The notes: a model not told the origin generated them from the letters alone. A stretch of 64,000 nucleotides of DNA from Pontibacter diazotrophicus (GCF_003367245.1 NZ_QRGR01000001.1:1-64000); one strand, 5' to 3'. Counted from the first letter of the stretch, positions 53,013 through 62,337 are shown. A program made the numbers and translations.

Positions 53013-55607
53013 CTACTTCTTCTTAATCAGCAGCTTCTCACCAACACTCACAGCAAAGTCTGACTTGTTGTTCCACTCCATAATGTCTTTAATGGTGACA
53101 CCATACTGGCGGGAAATCTGGTACATACTTTCGCCACCGGCCACGGTATGGTACCCGGTGCTTGGTACAGCACTGGTTTCTGCTGAGCCGGACTCAGTGG
53201 CTGTTGCCGTAGCGCCTGCAGGTGCCTTCACGCGCAATTCCTGACCTAAACGAATATTGTTGTCTGTCAGATTATTCCAGTTACGCATATCTTCCAGCGA
53301 GACATTATACTTTTTCGATATCTGGTAGAGTGTTTCACCGGCTACTACCGTATGATAGTCGCTGGTGGTGGAAAGCATAGTGGCAGGTACATCATCTTCT
53401 GCTGTTTCCTCCAGCTCCGGTTGTACCAGGGGTTCTGCTATCAATAACTCCTGGCCCATTTGTATCGGGGCATCACCCAGTTTATTCCAGGCAGTCAGGT
53501 CATTCACTGTTACGGCATACATTCTGGAGATGCTGTAAAGCGTTTCTCCCTGCTTTACCACATGTTTTGTCGGTTTAGGGGCTGGCTGTGGTGCCGCCAC
53601 AGGAGCTGCTTCCTCTTTCTTAACAGTAGTGGCTGGCTCCGTAGCAGGCGTGGCGGCTGGCTCTCTGAAAATATCCTCTGGTTCTCTCGCCGTTCCGTCT
53701 TTTGCCCCAATGTTCCATTCTTCTGTCTGCTTCTCTACCAGCTCTTCTTCCTGCTGCACCTGTTCCTCTTCTTCCACAGGTAAAGGGCTGGTGTTGAGTG
53801 TGTCAACTTCAGTTGGCGACATTTCACCTGTGGCAGGCAGCGTATCAACGGGTGCTTGCTGCGCAGGCTCTTGTACAGGCTCTATGGAACCTGTTTGTGG
53901 ATACAGCGCCGGCTGCTTTTTCTGAGATTCCGTTGCCGGCACCTTAGTGACAGGTGCTTCCGCAGTCTTCATCGCTTCTGTCTTCTCTGCTTGTATTCTT
54001 TCCTCCTTTACGGCCTCTAACCATTCTTCCTCCGTTGGTTCAGCTTTTACGGCTACAGCTGCTTCAGTAGCTACAGCCGGGGCAGGATCTGGTGCCTTTG
54101 TCTTCGTTTCAACAACTACTGGTTTTTCGGCTACTACAATTTCCTCTTCCTCCTCTACTTGTTCCTGCTGTTCAGGCTGTGGATTTTTGAAGCGCTTAAA
54201 GCTGTTGATGAATCGCTTGAAAATATTGCCCTCAGAAGCTGGCTTTGACTGAGAAGCTTTCTCTTTATCCTGCTGTCTGTCATCCTGCCTTGATGGAGTT
54301 GCGGCCGCTGCTGGTTGATTAGAACTAGGCGCGGTAGCCGTTTTTGCCTGTGCCTTGTTCAGGTCGCGTACCTCCACGGGCGTGTGGGCTGGTCTGCGTT
54401 TCTGAAGCCACAGTACGCGGCCGGGCACGGGTACCTCTCTGCGGTTCATGCGGTTTTTGAAAAGCAGGTAGTTCAGCCTGATACCATAATGTTGCGAAAT
54501 CAGCTGCATCGTTTCCCCTGGCTGCACCACATGGTATTCCGCATCGGCGGTCATGTTTTTCTTCTCAGTGTAATATGCTGCACCAGGTACAATGTCATCG
54601 AAATTGTGCAGGTCGTTATACTTCAGGAATTTACGGGTAGAAAGGCCCGCTTTCATGGCGAGCTTGTCTTTCGTGTCGCCAGGTTGCGCGGTAACAGTGC
54701 TCAATCCGTTCCGTTTCGAAATTCTTGCGCTTAAGCCTTTTCTTGTAGTTGCAGGAGTAGCCATGTCTTTTGACGCTAAGAGGCCTCCATCGCTGTTGCC
54801 GTTGCGCACTGGTACCATCACATAATAATCCTTATCAGACGGAATAGAGCTGCCTAACAGCCATTTGTTATACTTCTCTAATTCAGCATAGTCTGTTTGA
54901 GTAGACATGGCGATATCGGCTAAACTCTGACCCGGAGTGCCGCGCATCTCGCGCAACGACAGTGCAGGTGGATTGGCTTTGCCAACAAAAGCGTCGTAAG
55001 CGATTTTGTGCGCCAGGAAGGTAATTACGTACGGGTGCGACTTTTCGGTAACATCCATTTTGCGGGCACCATTATCCGAAGGGCTGGTATAAGGCTTCGC
55101 CCCTGTATAGCCCAGGTAGTACGAAAGCAGCGAGTTAAACCAGTTGTTGTAGTACTTATTGCTGCGCAGGAAATATTTAGCGGCGCCACGACTAGCCTCA
55201 ATAATATGGCGGCGTTCATCTATTTTATTGTCCATGCGCAGGTTAAAATCCAGGGCAGCCTCCCGCTTAAATTGCCAGTAGCCAACTGCGTTAGAGGTAG
55301 AAACGGCGTCGCCGAGTAGGCCGCTTTCCTGCAGAGCAAGGTACTTATAGTCATCCGGCACACCTTCCTCCTTGAAAACGCGCTCAATAACAGGGAAATA
55401 AGTATCTGCCAGATCTACCTTCATTTTAAAGTAAGTCTGATTGCGGTGCAGCGCGTCTACCTTTTTCTGGATTTCCTCCTGTGCCCCGTCAGATATCTGG
55501 AGTTGGATGTCGGCGAAGTACACGTTTTTAGGCACAGTAACGAGTTGTGCCAGGGCCAGCAAGGGCAGGAACAACAAGGCTATAAGGCTGCTGAAGGACT
55601 TTTTCAT
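53013..55607 (-). CDS. LysM-repeat lytic transglycosylase-like protein (MltD type)
   Basis: 864 residues. The signal peptide (MKKSFSSLIALLFLPLLALA) is followed by an SLT-like domain (about 60-200) with the catalytic Glu in YLALQESGLLGDAV near 94 and SNAVGYWQFKREAA near 106. One LysM lies near 345-390 (YHVVQPGETMQLISQHYG). A long low-complexity Glu/Pro/Ala-rich linker (about 415-655) leads to three more LysM repeats near 668, 745 and 810 (each starting H-x-V with GETLYSIS- or GESMYQIS-like cores). A further LysM-like stretch precedes at 300. The protein binds and probably cleaves peptidoglycan. Confidence 0.88.
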   Translation of the reverse strand: MKKSFSSLIALLFLPLLALAQLVTVPKNVYFADIQLQISDGAQEEIQKKVDALHRNQTYFKMKVDLADTYFPVIERVFKEEGVPDDYKYLALQESGLLGDAVSTSNAVGYWQFKREAALDFNLRMDNKIDERRHIIEASRGAAKYFLRSNKYYNNWFNSLLSYYLGYTGAKPYTSPSDNGARKMDVTEKSHPYVITFLAHKIAYDAFVGKANPPALSLREMRGTPGQSLADIAMSTQTDYAELEKYNKWLLGSSIPSDKDYYVMVPVRNGNSDGGLLASKDMATPATTRKGLSARISKRNGLSTVTAQPGDTKDKLAMKAGLSTRKFLKYNDLHNFDDIVPGAAYYTEKKNMTADAEYHVVQPGETMQLISQHYGIRLNYLLFKNRMNRREVPVPGRVLWLQKRRPAHTPVEVRDLNKAQAKTATAPSSNQPAAAATPSRQDDRQQDKEKASQSKPASEGNIFKRFINSFKRFKNPQPEQQEQVEEEEEIVVAEKPVVVETKTKAPDPAPAVATEAAVAVKAEPTEEEWLEAVKEERIQAEKTEAMKTAEAPVTKVPATESQKKQPALYPQTGSIEPVQEPAQQAPVDTLPATGEMSPTEVDTLNTSPLPVEEEEQVQQEEELVEKQTEEWNIGAKDGTAREPEDIFREPAATPATEPATTVKKEEAAPVAAPQPAPKPTKHVVKQGETLYSISRMYAVTVNDLTAWNKLGDAPIQMGQELLIAEPLVQPELEETAEDDVPATMLSTTSDYHTVVAGETLYQISKKYNVSLEDMRNWNNLTDNNIRLGQELRVKAPAGATATATESGSAETSAVPSTGYHTVAGGESMYQISRQYGVTIKDIMEWNNKSDFAVSVGEKLLIKKK

Positions 55608-55723
55608 GGCTTGGTACTTTACAATGTTGGCTAAACGTTGAATTTGTTGCTCTACTTTCTGTTGAGTTAAAGCTTGTTAAATAGCTAAGGGCTAATATGT
55701 TCGAAAGGTAATATCTAGCATCG

Positions 55724-55731
55724 CAAAAATA
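55724..55731 (-). promoter_or_regulatory. -7 promoter element upstream of the LysM gene
   Basis: TATTTTTG on the minus strand, an exact TAnnTTTG, 117 bp before the start codon. The -33 position shows only TTTT. The remainder of 55608-55930 has no gene. Confidence 0.45.
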
Positions 55732-55891
55732 ACGCAATTTGCCTCGCTTTTTAAAACGCTTCGCCAAGTTCTTACATTATATTTTTGGGCTAAGAACAGC
55801 CCCGGAAAGGGAATAATGGAGTTGAGAAAAGTAAAGTGCAGTAGGTTAGGGTATTAGCTAATGGAAGGGCAGCGGGTGGGCTAAAAAGAAA

Positions 55892-55922
55892 AGCGGGAGA
55901 ACGTTTTGCTCGTCCTCCCGCT
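55892..55922 (-). terminator. Terminator of the O-methyltransferase gene
   Basis: AGCGGGAG / CTCCCGCT stem extended by an ACG/CGT pair, followed by T-rich sequence on the minus strand, 9 bp after the stop codon. Confidence 0.75.
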
Positions 55923-55930
55923 CTTATATC

Positions 55931-56575
55931 TTATTTTTTGCGTGCCACCATCAGGCCGTCGCGTATGGGGAGCAGTATGTTTTCTACCCGCTCGTCATCC
56001 TGCACTTTCTTATTGAAGTCAATCACTGCTTTGGTGTCCTCATCCAGCTTCCGGCGGTATTTCTCCAGCACTTTGCCGCTCCACAGCACGTTGTCAGCAA
56101 TAATGTAGCCACCCGCTCGCACCTTGTCAATGACCAAGTCATAGTAGGTGGCGTAATTAATTTTGTCAGCATCAATAAACACCAGGTCATACTGCGCATC
56201 AATGGCCGGAATAATCTCCAAAGCATTGCCTATGTAGAACCTGATACTTTCTGATAGTCCTGCTTCCTCAAAATAGCCCCGCACCCGCTCTTCCAGCTCT
56301 TCGTTTATATCAATGGTGTGCAGGGTGCCACCTAGTTGCAGCCCCTCGGCCATACATAGTGCGGAGTAGCCGGTATAGGTGCCAATCTCCAGAATCTGCT
56401 TTGGCTGTATCATTTTCGAGAACATCGACAGCAAGCGACCCTGCTGATGCCCCGAGAGCATGCGCGGTCGCAGCACACTCAGGTGCGTCTGGCGGTTTAT
56501 CTTATGCAGCAATTCATTTTCCGGTGAGGTATGCTCCTCTGAGTACTGCAGCAGTTCTTCGTCTATGAATTCCAT
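55931..56575 (-). CDS. Class I SAM-dependent O-methyltransferase
   Basis: 214 residues, the length of the caffeoyl-CoA/catechol O-methyltransferase family. Features: IGTYTGYSALCMAEGL near residue 61 (SAM loop), HTIDINEELEERVRGYF near 86, the metal-ligand region DLVFIDADKINYATYYDLV near 130, and GGYIIADNVLWSGKV near 157. It methylates a hydroxyl of an unknown small molecule. It may be co-expressed with the M16 protease gene 112 bp upstream. Confidence 0.88.
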   Translation of the reverse strand: MEFIDEELLQYSEEHTSPENELLHKINRQTHLSVLRPRMLSGHQQGRLLSMFSKMIQPKQILEIGTYTGYSALCMAEGLQLGGTLHTIDINEELEERVRGYFEEAGLSESIRFYIGNALEIIPAIDAQYDLVFIDADKINYATYYDLVIDKVRAGGYIIADNVLWSGKVLEKYRRKLDEDTKAVIDFNKKVQDDERVENILLPIRDGLMVARKK

Positions 56576-56687
56576 TTTGTTTGATTGTTTATCATTTATT
56601 GCTGATTGTTGGGTGGTTTAATTGCTGAACGGTAAGACTTTATAGAATCTCATACTGTTAAAACGAACAACAATCAACAATCAATGA

Positions 56688-57920
56688 CTAATTCGGCACA
56701 TAATTCAGGATGCTAAGCTGGTCTTCGCGGAGGGCGTCGTTGGCGATGTCCAGGAGGTCGGTGGCGGTGATGTTTTTGATTTGGCTGAAGATTTCGTTTA
56801 GCGAGTCTACCCGGCCTTGGTCCAGAAGGCTCTTGCCGATCATCATCATCAGGCCCATGTTGCTTTCCTCGGCCATAGCCAACTGCCCCATCAGCTGCTC
56901 TTTGGCAGTATGCAGTTGCAGGGAGCCAAGCGGCTTCTCCCGCAGCTTTTTCAGTTCCTTCAGCACCAGCGAGGTAGTGCGTTTCAGTTGCTTTTTCTCT
57001 GTGCCGAAGTAGATGGTGAGCAGACCTGTGTCGAGGTAGGTTGCGTAGTTGGCGTCTATGGTATACACCAAGCCATGCTTTTCGCGCACTGCCAGGTTCA
57101 GGCGCGAGTTCATGCCAGGGCCACCCAGTATGTTCACAAGCATGAAAAACGGGATGCGGCGCTCATCGGAGAGGGCGTAGGCAGGAGTGCCCACCACACA
57201 ATGCGCCTGCGAAATCGGCTTTTCAAGGGTAATGGACTTCGGCGTGTAGTGGCTGAACGGAATGCGCTCCCGGTGCTTTTTCATCTCCGGAATATCGCCC
57301 AGGTACTTCTCCGCCAGTTTCAGCACCTTCTCGAAAGGCAGGTTACTGACAGAGCAGAATATGAGCGAATCAGTACTCAGGTTGCGGTCCAGGAAATTCA
57401 GGAAATCCTGCTTCTCAAAGCTGGAAACACTTTCTTTCGTGCCGAGGATGTTGTTTCCCAAAGGATGGTGGTCATACACAACGGCGTCAAACTCGTCTAC
57501 AATGGCTTCTTCCGGTGTGTCTAGGTACATGGCCATCTCTTCCAGAATCACGCCCCGCTCTTTCTCAATCTCCCGCTCCGGGAATATGGAACGGAAGGTA
57601 ATATCCGTCAGCAGCTCAAATGACTTATCAAAATGCTTGTCCAGCACGGAGGAGTAAAAGCAGATTTTCTCCTTTGTAGTATAGGCGTTCAACTCACCAC
57701 CCACAGACTCAAGCCTGTTGAGGATGTGAAACGACTTTCTTTTTTCTGTGCCTTTAAAGGCCATGTGCTCCCAGAAGTGAGCTATTCCTGTTTCGTTGGG
57801 AAGTTCGTCGCGGCTGCCGATATCCATTATAAACCCGCTGTGGGCTATTTTGGTATGCTGCACCTGCTTGTGTACAATTCTTATCCCGTTGGGTAAAGTA
57901 TGAATATGATAATCAGGCAT
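56688..57920 (-). CDS. M16-family zinc metallopeptidase (insulinase/processing peptidase type)
   Basis: 410 residues, cytosolic by lack of a signal. The inverted zinc motif HFWEHMAFKGT (HxxEH) is near residue 48, with the downstream Glu ligand in KERGVILEEMAMYLD near 122. The second half (about 215-410) is the inactive M16_C domain with GGPGMNSRLNLAVREKHGLV near 290. Single-gene M16 proteins of this size act as homodimers on peptides. Upstream lies a nested palindromic element; the substrate is unknown. Confidence 0.92.
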   Translation of the reverse strand: MPDYHIHTLPNGIRIVHKQVQHTKIAHSGFIMDIGSRDELPNETGIAHFWEHMAFKGTEKRKSFHILNRLESVGGELNAYTTKEKICFYSSVLDKHFDKSFELLTDITFRSIFPEREIEKERGVILEEMAMYLDTPEEAIVDEFDAVVYDHHPLGNNILGTKESVSSFEKQDFLNFLDRNLSTDSLIFCSVSNLPFEKVLKLAEKYLGDIPEMKKHRERIPFSHYTPKSITLEKPISQAHCVVGTPAYALSDERRIPFFMLVNILGGPGMNSRLNLAVREKHGLVYTIDANYATYLDTGLLTIYFGTEKKQLKRTTSLVLKELKKLREKPLGSLQLHTAKEQLMGQLAMAEESNMGLMMMIGKSLLDQGRVDSLNEIFSQIKNITATDLLDIANDALREDQLSILNYVPN

Positions 57921-58077
57921 TCAATATCGATTTTAGGCTTGCAAAGGTACGGAAAAAGTCGCAGAATCCTTTTAGTGCTTCAAATTCCGAACGGTGGCTG
58001 TGCCTGCAAGACTGTGCTTTTAAAAAGAGGCATGCTTCCAGAAGTACTGAAGGCAATTCATCAAGATGTTCGCAACA

Positions 58078-58227
58078 GTCCCAGCGGGACGCCCTGTTGA
58101 TAGCCTGATGGTCTAAAAGCAAATTAGCTCCGTAGGAGCGGCATGTTAGGGTAAGCTTACAGGCCGCTCCTACGGAGCTAAAGAAGGAATGAATCTTATT
58201 TCTATTAACAGAACGTCCCGCAGGGAT
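58078..58227. repeat. Four-hairpin nested palindromic element, copy C
   Basis: 150 bp. Outer arms gtcccagcgggacgccctgt (58078 on) and the complement aacgtcccgcagggat. Inner arms tagctccgtaggagcggcat and ccgctcctacggagcta. The inner hairpins use GTA where copies A and B use AGC, yet pairing is kept. It occupies most of the spacer between the M16 gene and the lipoprotein gene. Confidence 0.85.
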
Positions 58228-58281
58228 TAAAACGCGGCTTTGCGTGCTATATGCCAATATGCGTACCTAAAAGCTTAAATT

Positions 58282-59064
58282 CTAGCGTGCAGCTTTCTTA
58301 CTGGTAGCAGGTTTATTCTGGGTTGTGTTGCGGCCTCCTACATTGATTACAAAGCCAAGCGAGAAAACAGAGTAACCGGCGGTCAGGGATTTGCGGTTCT
58401 TCAGACCGAAGTTTGAGCCGCTGGAATACTGAAGCTGCACGGATGGGTTCAGGGTCAGGCGGGTGTAGAAGATAGGCTCCAGAAAGATATTGTCTTCTTC
58501 TGCCGCCGGCAAACCGTTAAACAAGTGCTTGTTCATGTTTATGTAACTGGCCCGTAAGGCAGTACCATAGTTCAGTGGGTATTCGTTGCCAAACAGGCGC
58601 AGCGACTTTTTCCTTTTAGAGCTGAAATTTACCTGAACAAAATACTTGCTGAAGCTTGCCTCGCGCCGTTCAGAGGTAATAACGCCCTCGTCATTCTCTT
58701 CTCTTTCAGTACGGTCGCTGCTGCCGCTGCCAAAACCACCATACACCTCTAAAACACGGTTATTTTCTGGCCCAAAGGAGGTGAAATAACCACCGCCTGC
58801 TTCAATCAGGTTATGTTGAAGGTCTCTCTTTTTGCGCTCGCTGTTGAGCATAGAGCCATTTACCAACACCGCAAAGTGGTCGGTAACGGCATAGGCTGTG
58901 TTAAATGTGAAGTTACCCTTCGGTGTTATGTGGCCTCCTGTGCTCAATTCCCCCTTTTGAGTAAACATGGGTACGTTGGGCACGTTGGGCATATACGTAG
59001 AAACGCAGCCGGACATGGAAAGCAGAAGGCCTAATAAGCCAGGAAGGAATAAAGTTCTTTTCAT
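58282..59064 (-). CDS. Barrel-like lipoprotein of unknown function
   Basis: I choose the ATG at 59064, which opens a lipoprotein signal (MKRTLFLPGLLGLLLSMSG, then Cys), giving 260 residues; a longer frame from 59235 adds 57 residues without signal character. The mature part is rich in alternating strands: GHITPKGNFTFNTAYAVTDH, AGGGYFTSFGPENNRVLEVY and SLTAGYSVFSLGFVINVGG. This suggests an outer-membrane barrel-type lipoprotein. No named family was recognised. The last residues are Lys/Arg rich. Confidence 0.7.
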   Translation of the reverse strand: MKRTLFLPGLLGLLLSMSGCVSTYMPNVPNVPMFTQKGELSTGGHITPKGNFTFNTAYAVTDHFAVLVNGSMLNSERKKRDLQHNLIEAGGGYFTSFGPENNRVLEVYGGFGSGSSDRTEREENDEGVITSERREASFSKYFVQVNFSSKRKKSLRLFGNEYPLNYGTALRASYINMNKHLFNGLPAAEEDNIFLEPIFYTRLTLNPSVQLQYSSGSNFGLKNRKSLTAGYSVFSLGFVINVGGRNTTQNKPATSKKAAR

Positions 59065-59132
59065 ATAATAGTAAAAGGTAATGATAACAGGCGGAAAAGA
59101 TGTCTGCTGACTTTCCTCCCCTGTCGATGATG

Positions 59133-59140
59133 TATCTTTG
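59133..59140 (+). promoter_or_regulatory. Orphan -7 promoter element
   Basis: TATCTTTG on the plus strand exactly matches TAnnTTTG, but no -33 TTG is present at the right distance. No coding frame begins within 340 bp; the sequence just downstream looks structured. Confidence 0.45.
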
Positions 59141-59145
59141 TACCC

Positions 59146-59252
59146 GCTAAGGCAGGTGCACTCCAAATAGGCAGCGGCAGCTGCATGAGGGGTTGCCAAT
59201 CCATGTTCGGAAAGGCGACTTGCCTGCATCACCAAAGCAACCCATTACAAAT
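59146..59252 (+). ncRNA. Candidate small structured RNA (unassigned)
   Basis: About 105 nt follow the -7 element at 59133-59140. They are more GC-rich than the flanking spacer and can form local stems: GCAGC/GCTGC, TTGCC/GGCGA around a loop with TTCGGAAA, and AGGCA/TGCCT closing most of it. The GTTCGGAAAGGCGAC segment is faintly like the apical loop of bacterial small SRP RNA, but the closing pairs are not right, so this is only a candidate. The rest of the spacer to 59489 is AT-rich with no gene. Confidence 0.3.
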
Positions 59253-59489
59253 ATCAATACTCAAATCGATATTTTATAAGAATATCAGAACTATTGAGTT
59301 AAAGTAGTTTAATGTTTAGTTTAAAAACAGCCTTCACTTTGCAGAAATGAGCAATATACTATATATTGCTTTTTAGCATAACCGGCAACGATTTCTCAAC
59401 TGTTCATTCCCTGCCGGTTGCTCCCTTTCAGGCTATATTTTTTAACCCAGCGCGCTTTGGTGTAGCTTTACCGGAAGCTTATTATCAGC

Positions 59490-60497
59490 ATGAAGAAAAT
59501 CCTTATTATACAAACAGCTTTTTTGGGGGATGTGGTACTCGCCACGGCTTTGGTGGAGAAGCTGCATGCTTTTTACCCGGAGGCGAAACTGGACTTTCTG
59601 CTGCGCAAAGGAAACGAAGCACTGCTGAAAGGGCATCCTCTGTTACGGGAAGTGCTTGTGTGGGACAAGCAGCAGGGCAAGTATAAAAGTCTGCTGAAAT
59701 TACTGAAGCAAATCAGGGCAGAACAGTATGACCTGGTGGTGAACGTGCAGCGCTTCGGGGCCACAGGCATTCTGACTGCTTTTTCGGGAGCGAAGGAAAC
59801 AGTAGGGTTTGAGAAGAACCCCTTCTCCCGCCTCTTCACCCGCCGCTATGTGCACGATGTAAAGTCGGGCACGCACGAGGTGGAACGCAACGACATGCTC
59901 ATCCAAAGCCTCACAAATGCCATTCCTTCCAAACCAAAGCTGTACCCCTCGCAGGCTGATTTCGCAAAGGTGCAGGAGCTGAAGGAGGTGCCGTTTATCT
60001 GTATGGCCCCCACTTCGGTGTGGTTCACAAAGCAGTATCCGGCAGAGCAGTGGGTACAACTCATCAACAGCCTTGATCCTGCTTACAGAATTTACCTGCT
60101 GGGTTCACCTGCTGATAAAGCACATTGTGCCGCCATCATCAGCCAAAGCACTAGCCAGCGCGTTCAGAACCTCTGCGGGCAGTTGAACCTGCTGCAGTCG
60201 GCAGCGCTTATGCGGGATGCCGTACTCAATTACGTGAACGACTCCGGCCCCATGCACCTGGCCTCTGCGCTGAATGCCCCTACCTGTGCCATCTATTGCT
60301 CTACAGTGCCGCGCTTTGGCTTCGGTCCACTCTCGGATTTTGCCCATGTGGTGGAGCGGGAGGAGCCGCTTTACTGTCGCCCCTGCGGCCTGCATGGCTA
60401 CAAAGCCTGCCCGGAAGGCCATTTCAAATGTGCCCGCGAGATACGGAATGAGCAGCTGCTGGAAGTTCTGGAAGTTAGAGAGATGGAAAGAAGTTAG
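59490..60497 (+). CDS. Glycosyltransferase family 9 protein (ADP-heptose--LPS heptosyltransferase type)
   Basis: 335 residues. Start MKKILIIQTAFLGDVVLATA has the GT9 N-terminal GD-V loop; the C-terminal domain includes CMAPTSVWFTKQYPAEQWVQ near residue 172 and the donor-binding NDSGPMHLASALNAPTCAIY near 250. It likely transfers heptose in LPS core assembly at the inner membrane. The Cys-rich C-terminal CRPCGLHGYKACPEGHFKC near 297 is usual for this family. It is followed by degenerate repeat tracts and the TenI-like gene. Confidence 0.88.
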   Translation: MKKILIIQTAFLGDVVLATALVEKLHAFYPEAKLDFLLRKGNEALLKGHPLLREVLVWDKQQGKYKSLLKLLKQIRAEQYDLVVNVQRFGATGILTAFSGAKETVGFEKNPFSRLFTRRYVHDVKSGTHEVERNDMLIQSLTNAIPSKPKLYPSQADFAKVQELKEVPFICMAPTSVWFTKQYPAEQWVQLINSLDPAYRIYLLGSPADKAHCAAIISQSTSQRVQNLCGQLNLLQSAALMRDAVLNYVNDSGPMHLASALNAPTCAIYCSTVPRFGFGPLSDFAHVVEREEPLYCRPCGLHGYKACPEGHFKCAREIRNEQLLEVLEVREMERS

Positions 60498-61240
60498 AAA
60501 GTTAGAGTGTTAGAAAGTTAAAATGTGGTGATGTATAAGTTATGAATCATTTTTGATGCAACTGATTGTGATTACATCACCGGAGCGGGTTGAGCGGGAG
60601 CATGAGATCTGTTTCAGACTTTTTGAGTTAGGCTTGCAGACGCTGCACCTGCGCAAGCCGGAGGCAGGTATTAATGAGCTGCGAAACTGGCTACAGCAGC
60701 TGCCGGAGCAGTATCATAGCCGGCTGATGCTGCACACGCACCACGCGCTGGCGCAGGAGTTTGCGGTAAAGGGCCTGCACTTCAGAGAAGCTAACAGAGC
60801 CGCTGCAGCCACAACAGCTAAGCTTGACCTCACTTTTTCCACGTCCTTCCATACTTTAGAAGACATACAAAAGCCTCGGTCATACTTCGACTACGCTTTT
60901 CTAAGCCCAATTTTCCATAGTATCTCAAAAAAAGATTATCCAGCTGCCTTTACCTTAGATGAGTTGGAAGAAACTTTGCCAAAGGCTACGCTGCCTATAA
61001 TTGCCTTAGGAGGTATAAAGTCAGATAAATTGCCGCAGGTGCAGGAACTTGGTTTCGCAGGAGCCGCCGTGTTAGGCGCCATTTGGGACCAGCCAGAGCC
61101 GGTGGAGGCATTCAGGAATCTATTAAACGCTTTATAAATCCCGACAAAGACCTCGCAGCTCCTGCGAGCATCTGAAAACGCTCTAATTTCTTAACTTTCT
61201 AACCCTCTAACTCCTAAACTCTCTTCTCTAACTCAACCCG
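60474..61240. repeat. Inverted degenerate GTTAGA tracts flanking the TenI-like gene
   Basis: After the heptosyltransferase gene a run of gttagaaagttagagtgtta-like units (60474-60520) faces a complementary run of tttctaaccctctaactcct units (about 61184-61235) just before the thiH stop. The pair encloses the TenI-like gene. Confidence 0.5.
60556..61137 (+). CDS. Thiamine phosphate synthase-like / TenI-type protein
   Basis: 193 residues from the ATG at 60556. ThiE-fold TIM barrel with LQTLHLRKPEAGINELRNW near residue 28 (substrate Arg/Lys), KGLHFREANRAA near 73 (ThiE proteins have HLGQxD here), YAFLSPIFHSISKKDY near 113 and LPIIALGGIKSDKLPQV near 146. Loss of the HLGQxD motif suggests a thiazole tautomerase (TenI) or a degenerate ThiE. 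A true thiE lies at the window end, so this is a second paralogue beside thiH, on the opposite strand. Confidence 0.7.
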   Translation: MQLIVITSPERVEREHEICFRLFELGLQTLHLRKPEAGINELRNWLQQLPEQYHSRLMLHTHHALAQEFAVKGLHFREANRAAAATTAKLDLTFSTSFHTLEDIQKPRSYFDYAFLSPIFHSISKKDYPAAFTLDELEETLPKATLPIIALGGIKSDKLPQVQELGFAGAAVLGAIWDQPEPVEAFRNLLNAL

Positions 61241-62337
61241 CTGTCCCAGTCTTTCCATATCGCGTCGTAGCCCTGGTGACGAATCATCTGCACCATCTCA
61301 GCTGGAGTTCGTTCGTCGCTTATCTCGAACTGTTCCAGCGCATTTACGCCAGATGCATAGCCTCCCGGATCTGTTTTGGAACCCGCACTAATAGACGTAA
61401 TTCCTAATTTTATAACATTGTTGCGAAAATGCTGGCTCTCACGCGTTGACAGTGACAGTTCTACCTCTTCGTTCCAGATACGGTAGGCACAAATTAACTG
61501 TACCAGCTCCCTGTCGTTCATGTCTACTTTCGGTGGGAGCCCACCGGAGAAGGGGCGGAGCCTTGGGAAGGAGATGCTATACTTGGTTTGCCAGTAGGTG
61601 CGCTCCATGTACTGCAGGTGCAATGCTGTGTAAAAGCTGTCGGTGCGCCAGTCTTCAAGCCCAATCAGCACACCCAGTCCAACCTTATGTATGCCTGCTT
61701 TACCCAACCTGTCCGGCGTTTCGAGACGGTACTGGAAGTTCGATTTTTTACCCTTGGGGTGATGCTTTTTATAATCCTCCTGGTGATACGTTTCCTGGTA
61801 GACCAGTACGGTGTTCAAGCCCAGCGGAATAAGCTGTTCATACTCCTCTTGGTCCAGCGGCTGTACTTCCATGGAGATGTGGGAGAAGTGGGGGCGCAGC
61901 AACTGCAGTGCTTCTTTGAAGTATCCCACGCCCACTGTTCTGTTTGCTTCGCCAGTTACCAGCAGCACATGGTCGTAACCGTAGCTTTTAATCACCTCTA
62001 CCTCCTTCAGAATCTGCTCTGGTGTGAGGGTGGTGCGGGGCATGGGGTTATCGAGGCTGAAGCCGCAGTAGGTGCAAATATTCTGGCACTCGTTGGACAG
62101 GTATAGGGGCAGATACATCTGCAGCGTTTTTCCAAAGCGCTTCTGTGTGAGCTGCTGGCTCAGCGCCGCCATCTGTTCCAGGTAAGGAGCAGCGGCAGGT
62201 GAGATTAGCGCCTTGAAATCCTCTAAAGTTCGTATGGGCTTTGCCAGTGCATGCGCTACATCTACTGCCGTTTTAGCGTAGATGCTTTGCTTTACCTCGT
62301 CCCAGTTCTGTTGTTCAAATATAGCTTGGAAAGACAT
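61228..62337 (-). CDS. thiH: 2-iminoacetate synthase
   Basis: 369 residues, radical SAM enzyme of thiamine thiazole synthesis that cleaves tyrosine to dehydroglycine. The cluster-binding motif is in SNECQNICTYCGFSL near residue 85 (CxxxCxxC). Other family marks are YLPLYLSNECQN, LLVTGEANRTVGVGYF near 122, QETYHQEDYKKHHPKGKK near 178 and ISFPRLRPFSGG near 257. It works with ThiG. It lies downstream of thiG on the same strand but separated by 365 bp filled with palindromic repeats. Confidence 0.93.
   Translation of the reverse strand: MSFQAIFEQQNWDEVKQSIYAKTAVDVAHALAKPIRTLEDFKALISPAAAPYLEQMAALSQQLTQKRFGKTLQMYLPLYLSNECQNICTYCGFSLDNPMPRTTLTPEQILKEVEVIKSYGYDHVLLVTGEANRTVGVGYFKEALQLLRPHFSHISMEVQPLDQEEYEQLIPLGLNTVLVYQETYHQEDYKKHHPKGKKSNFQYRLETPDRLGKAGIHKVGLGVLIGLEDWRTDSFYTALHLQYMERTYWQTKYSISFPRLRPFSGGLPPKVDMNDRELVQLICAYRIWNEEVELSLSTRESQHFRNNVIKLGITSISAGSKTDPGGYASGVNALEQFEISDERTPAEMVQMIRHQGYDAIWKDWDSGLS

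Noticed and set aside
59085..59105. Minus-strand gaggaaagtc near 59110, resembling the conserved start of RNase P RNA
   Set aside because: The remaining RNase P core is absent and a lipoprotein gene follows within 50 bp; a short chance match.
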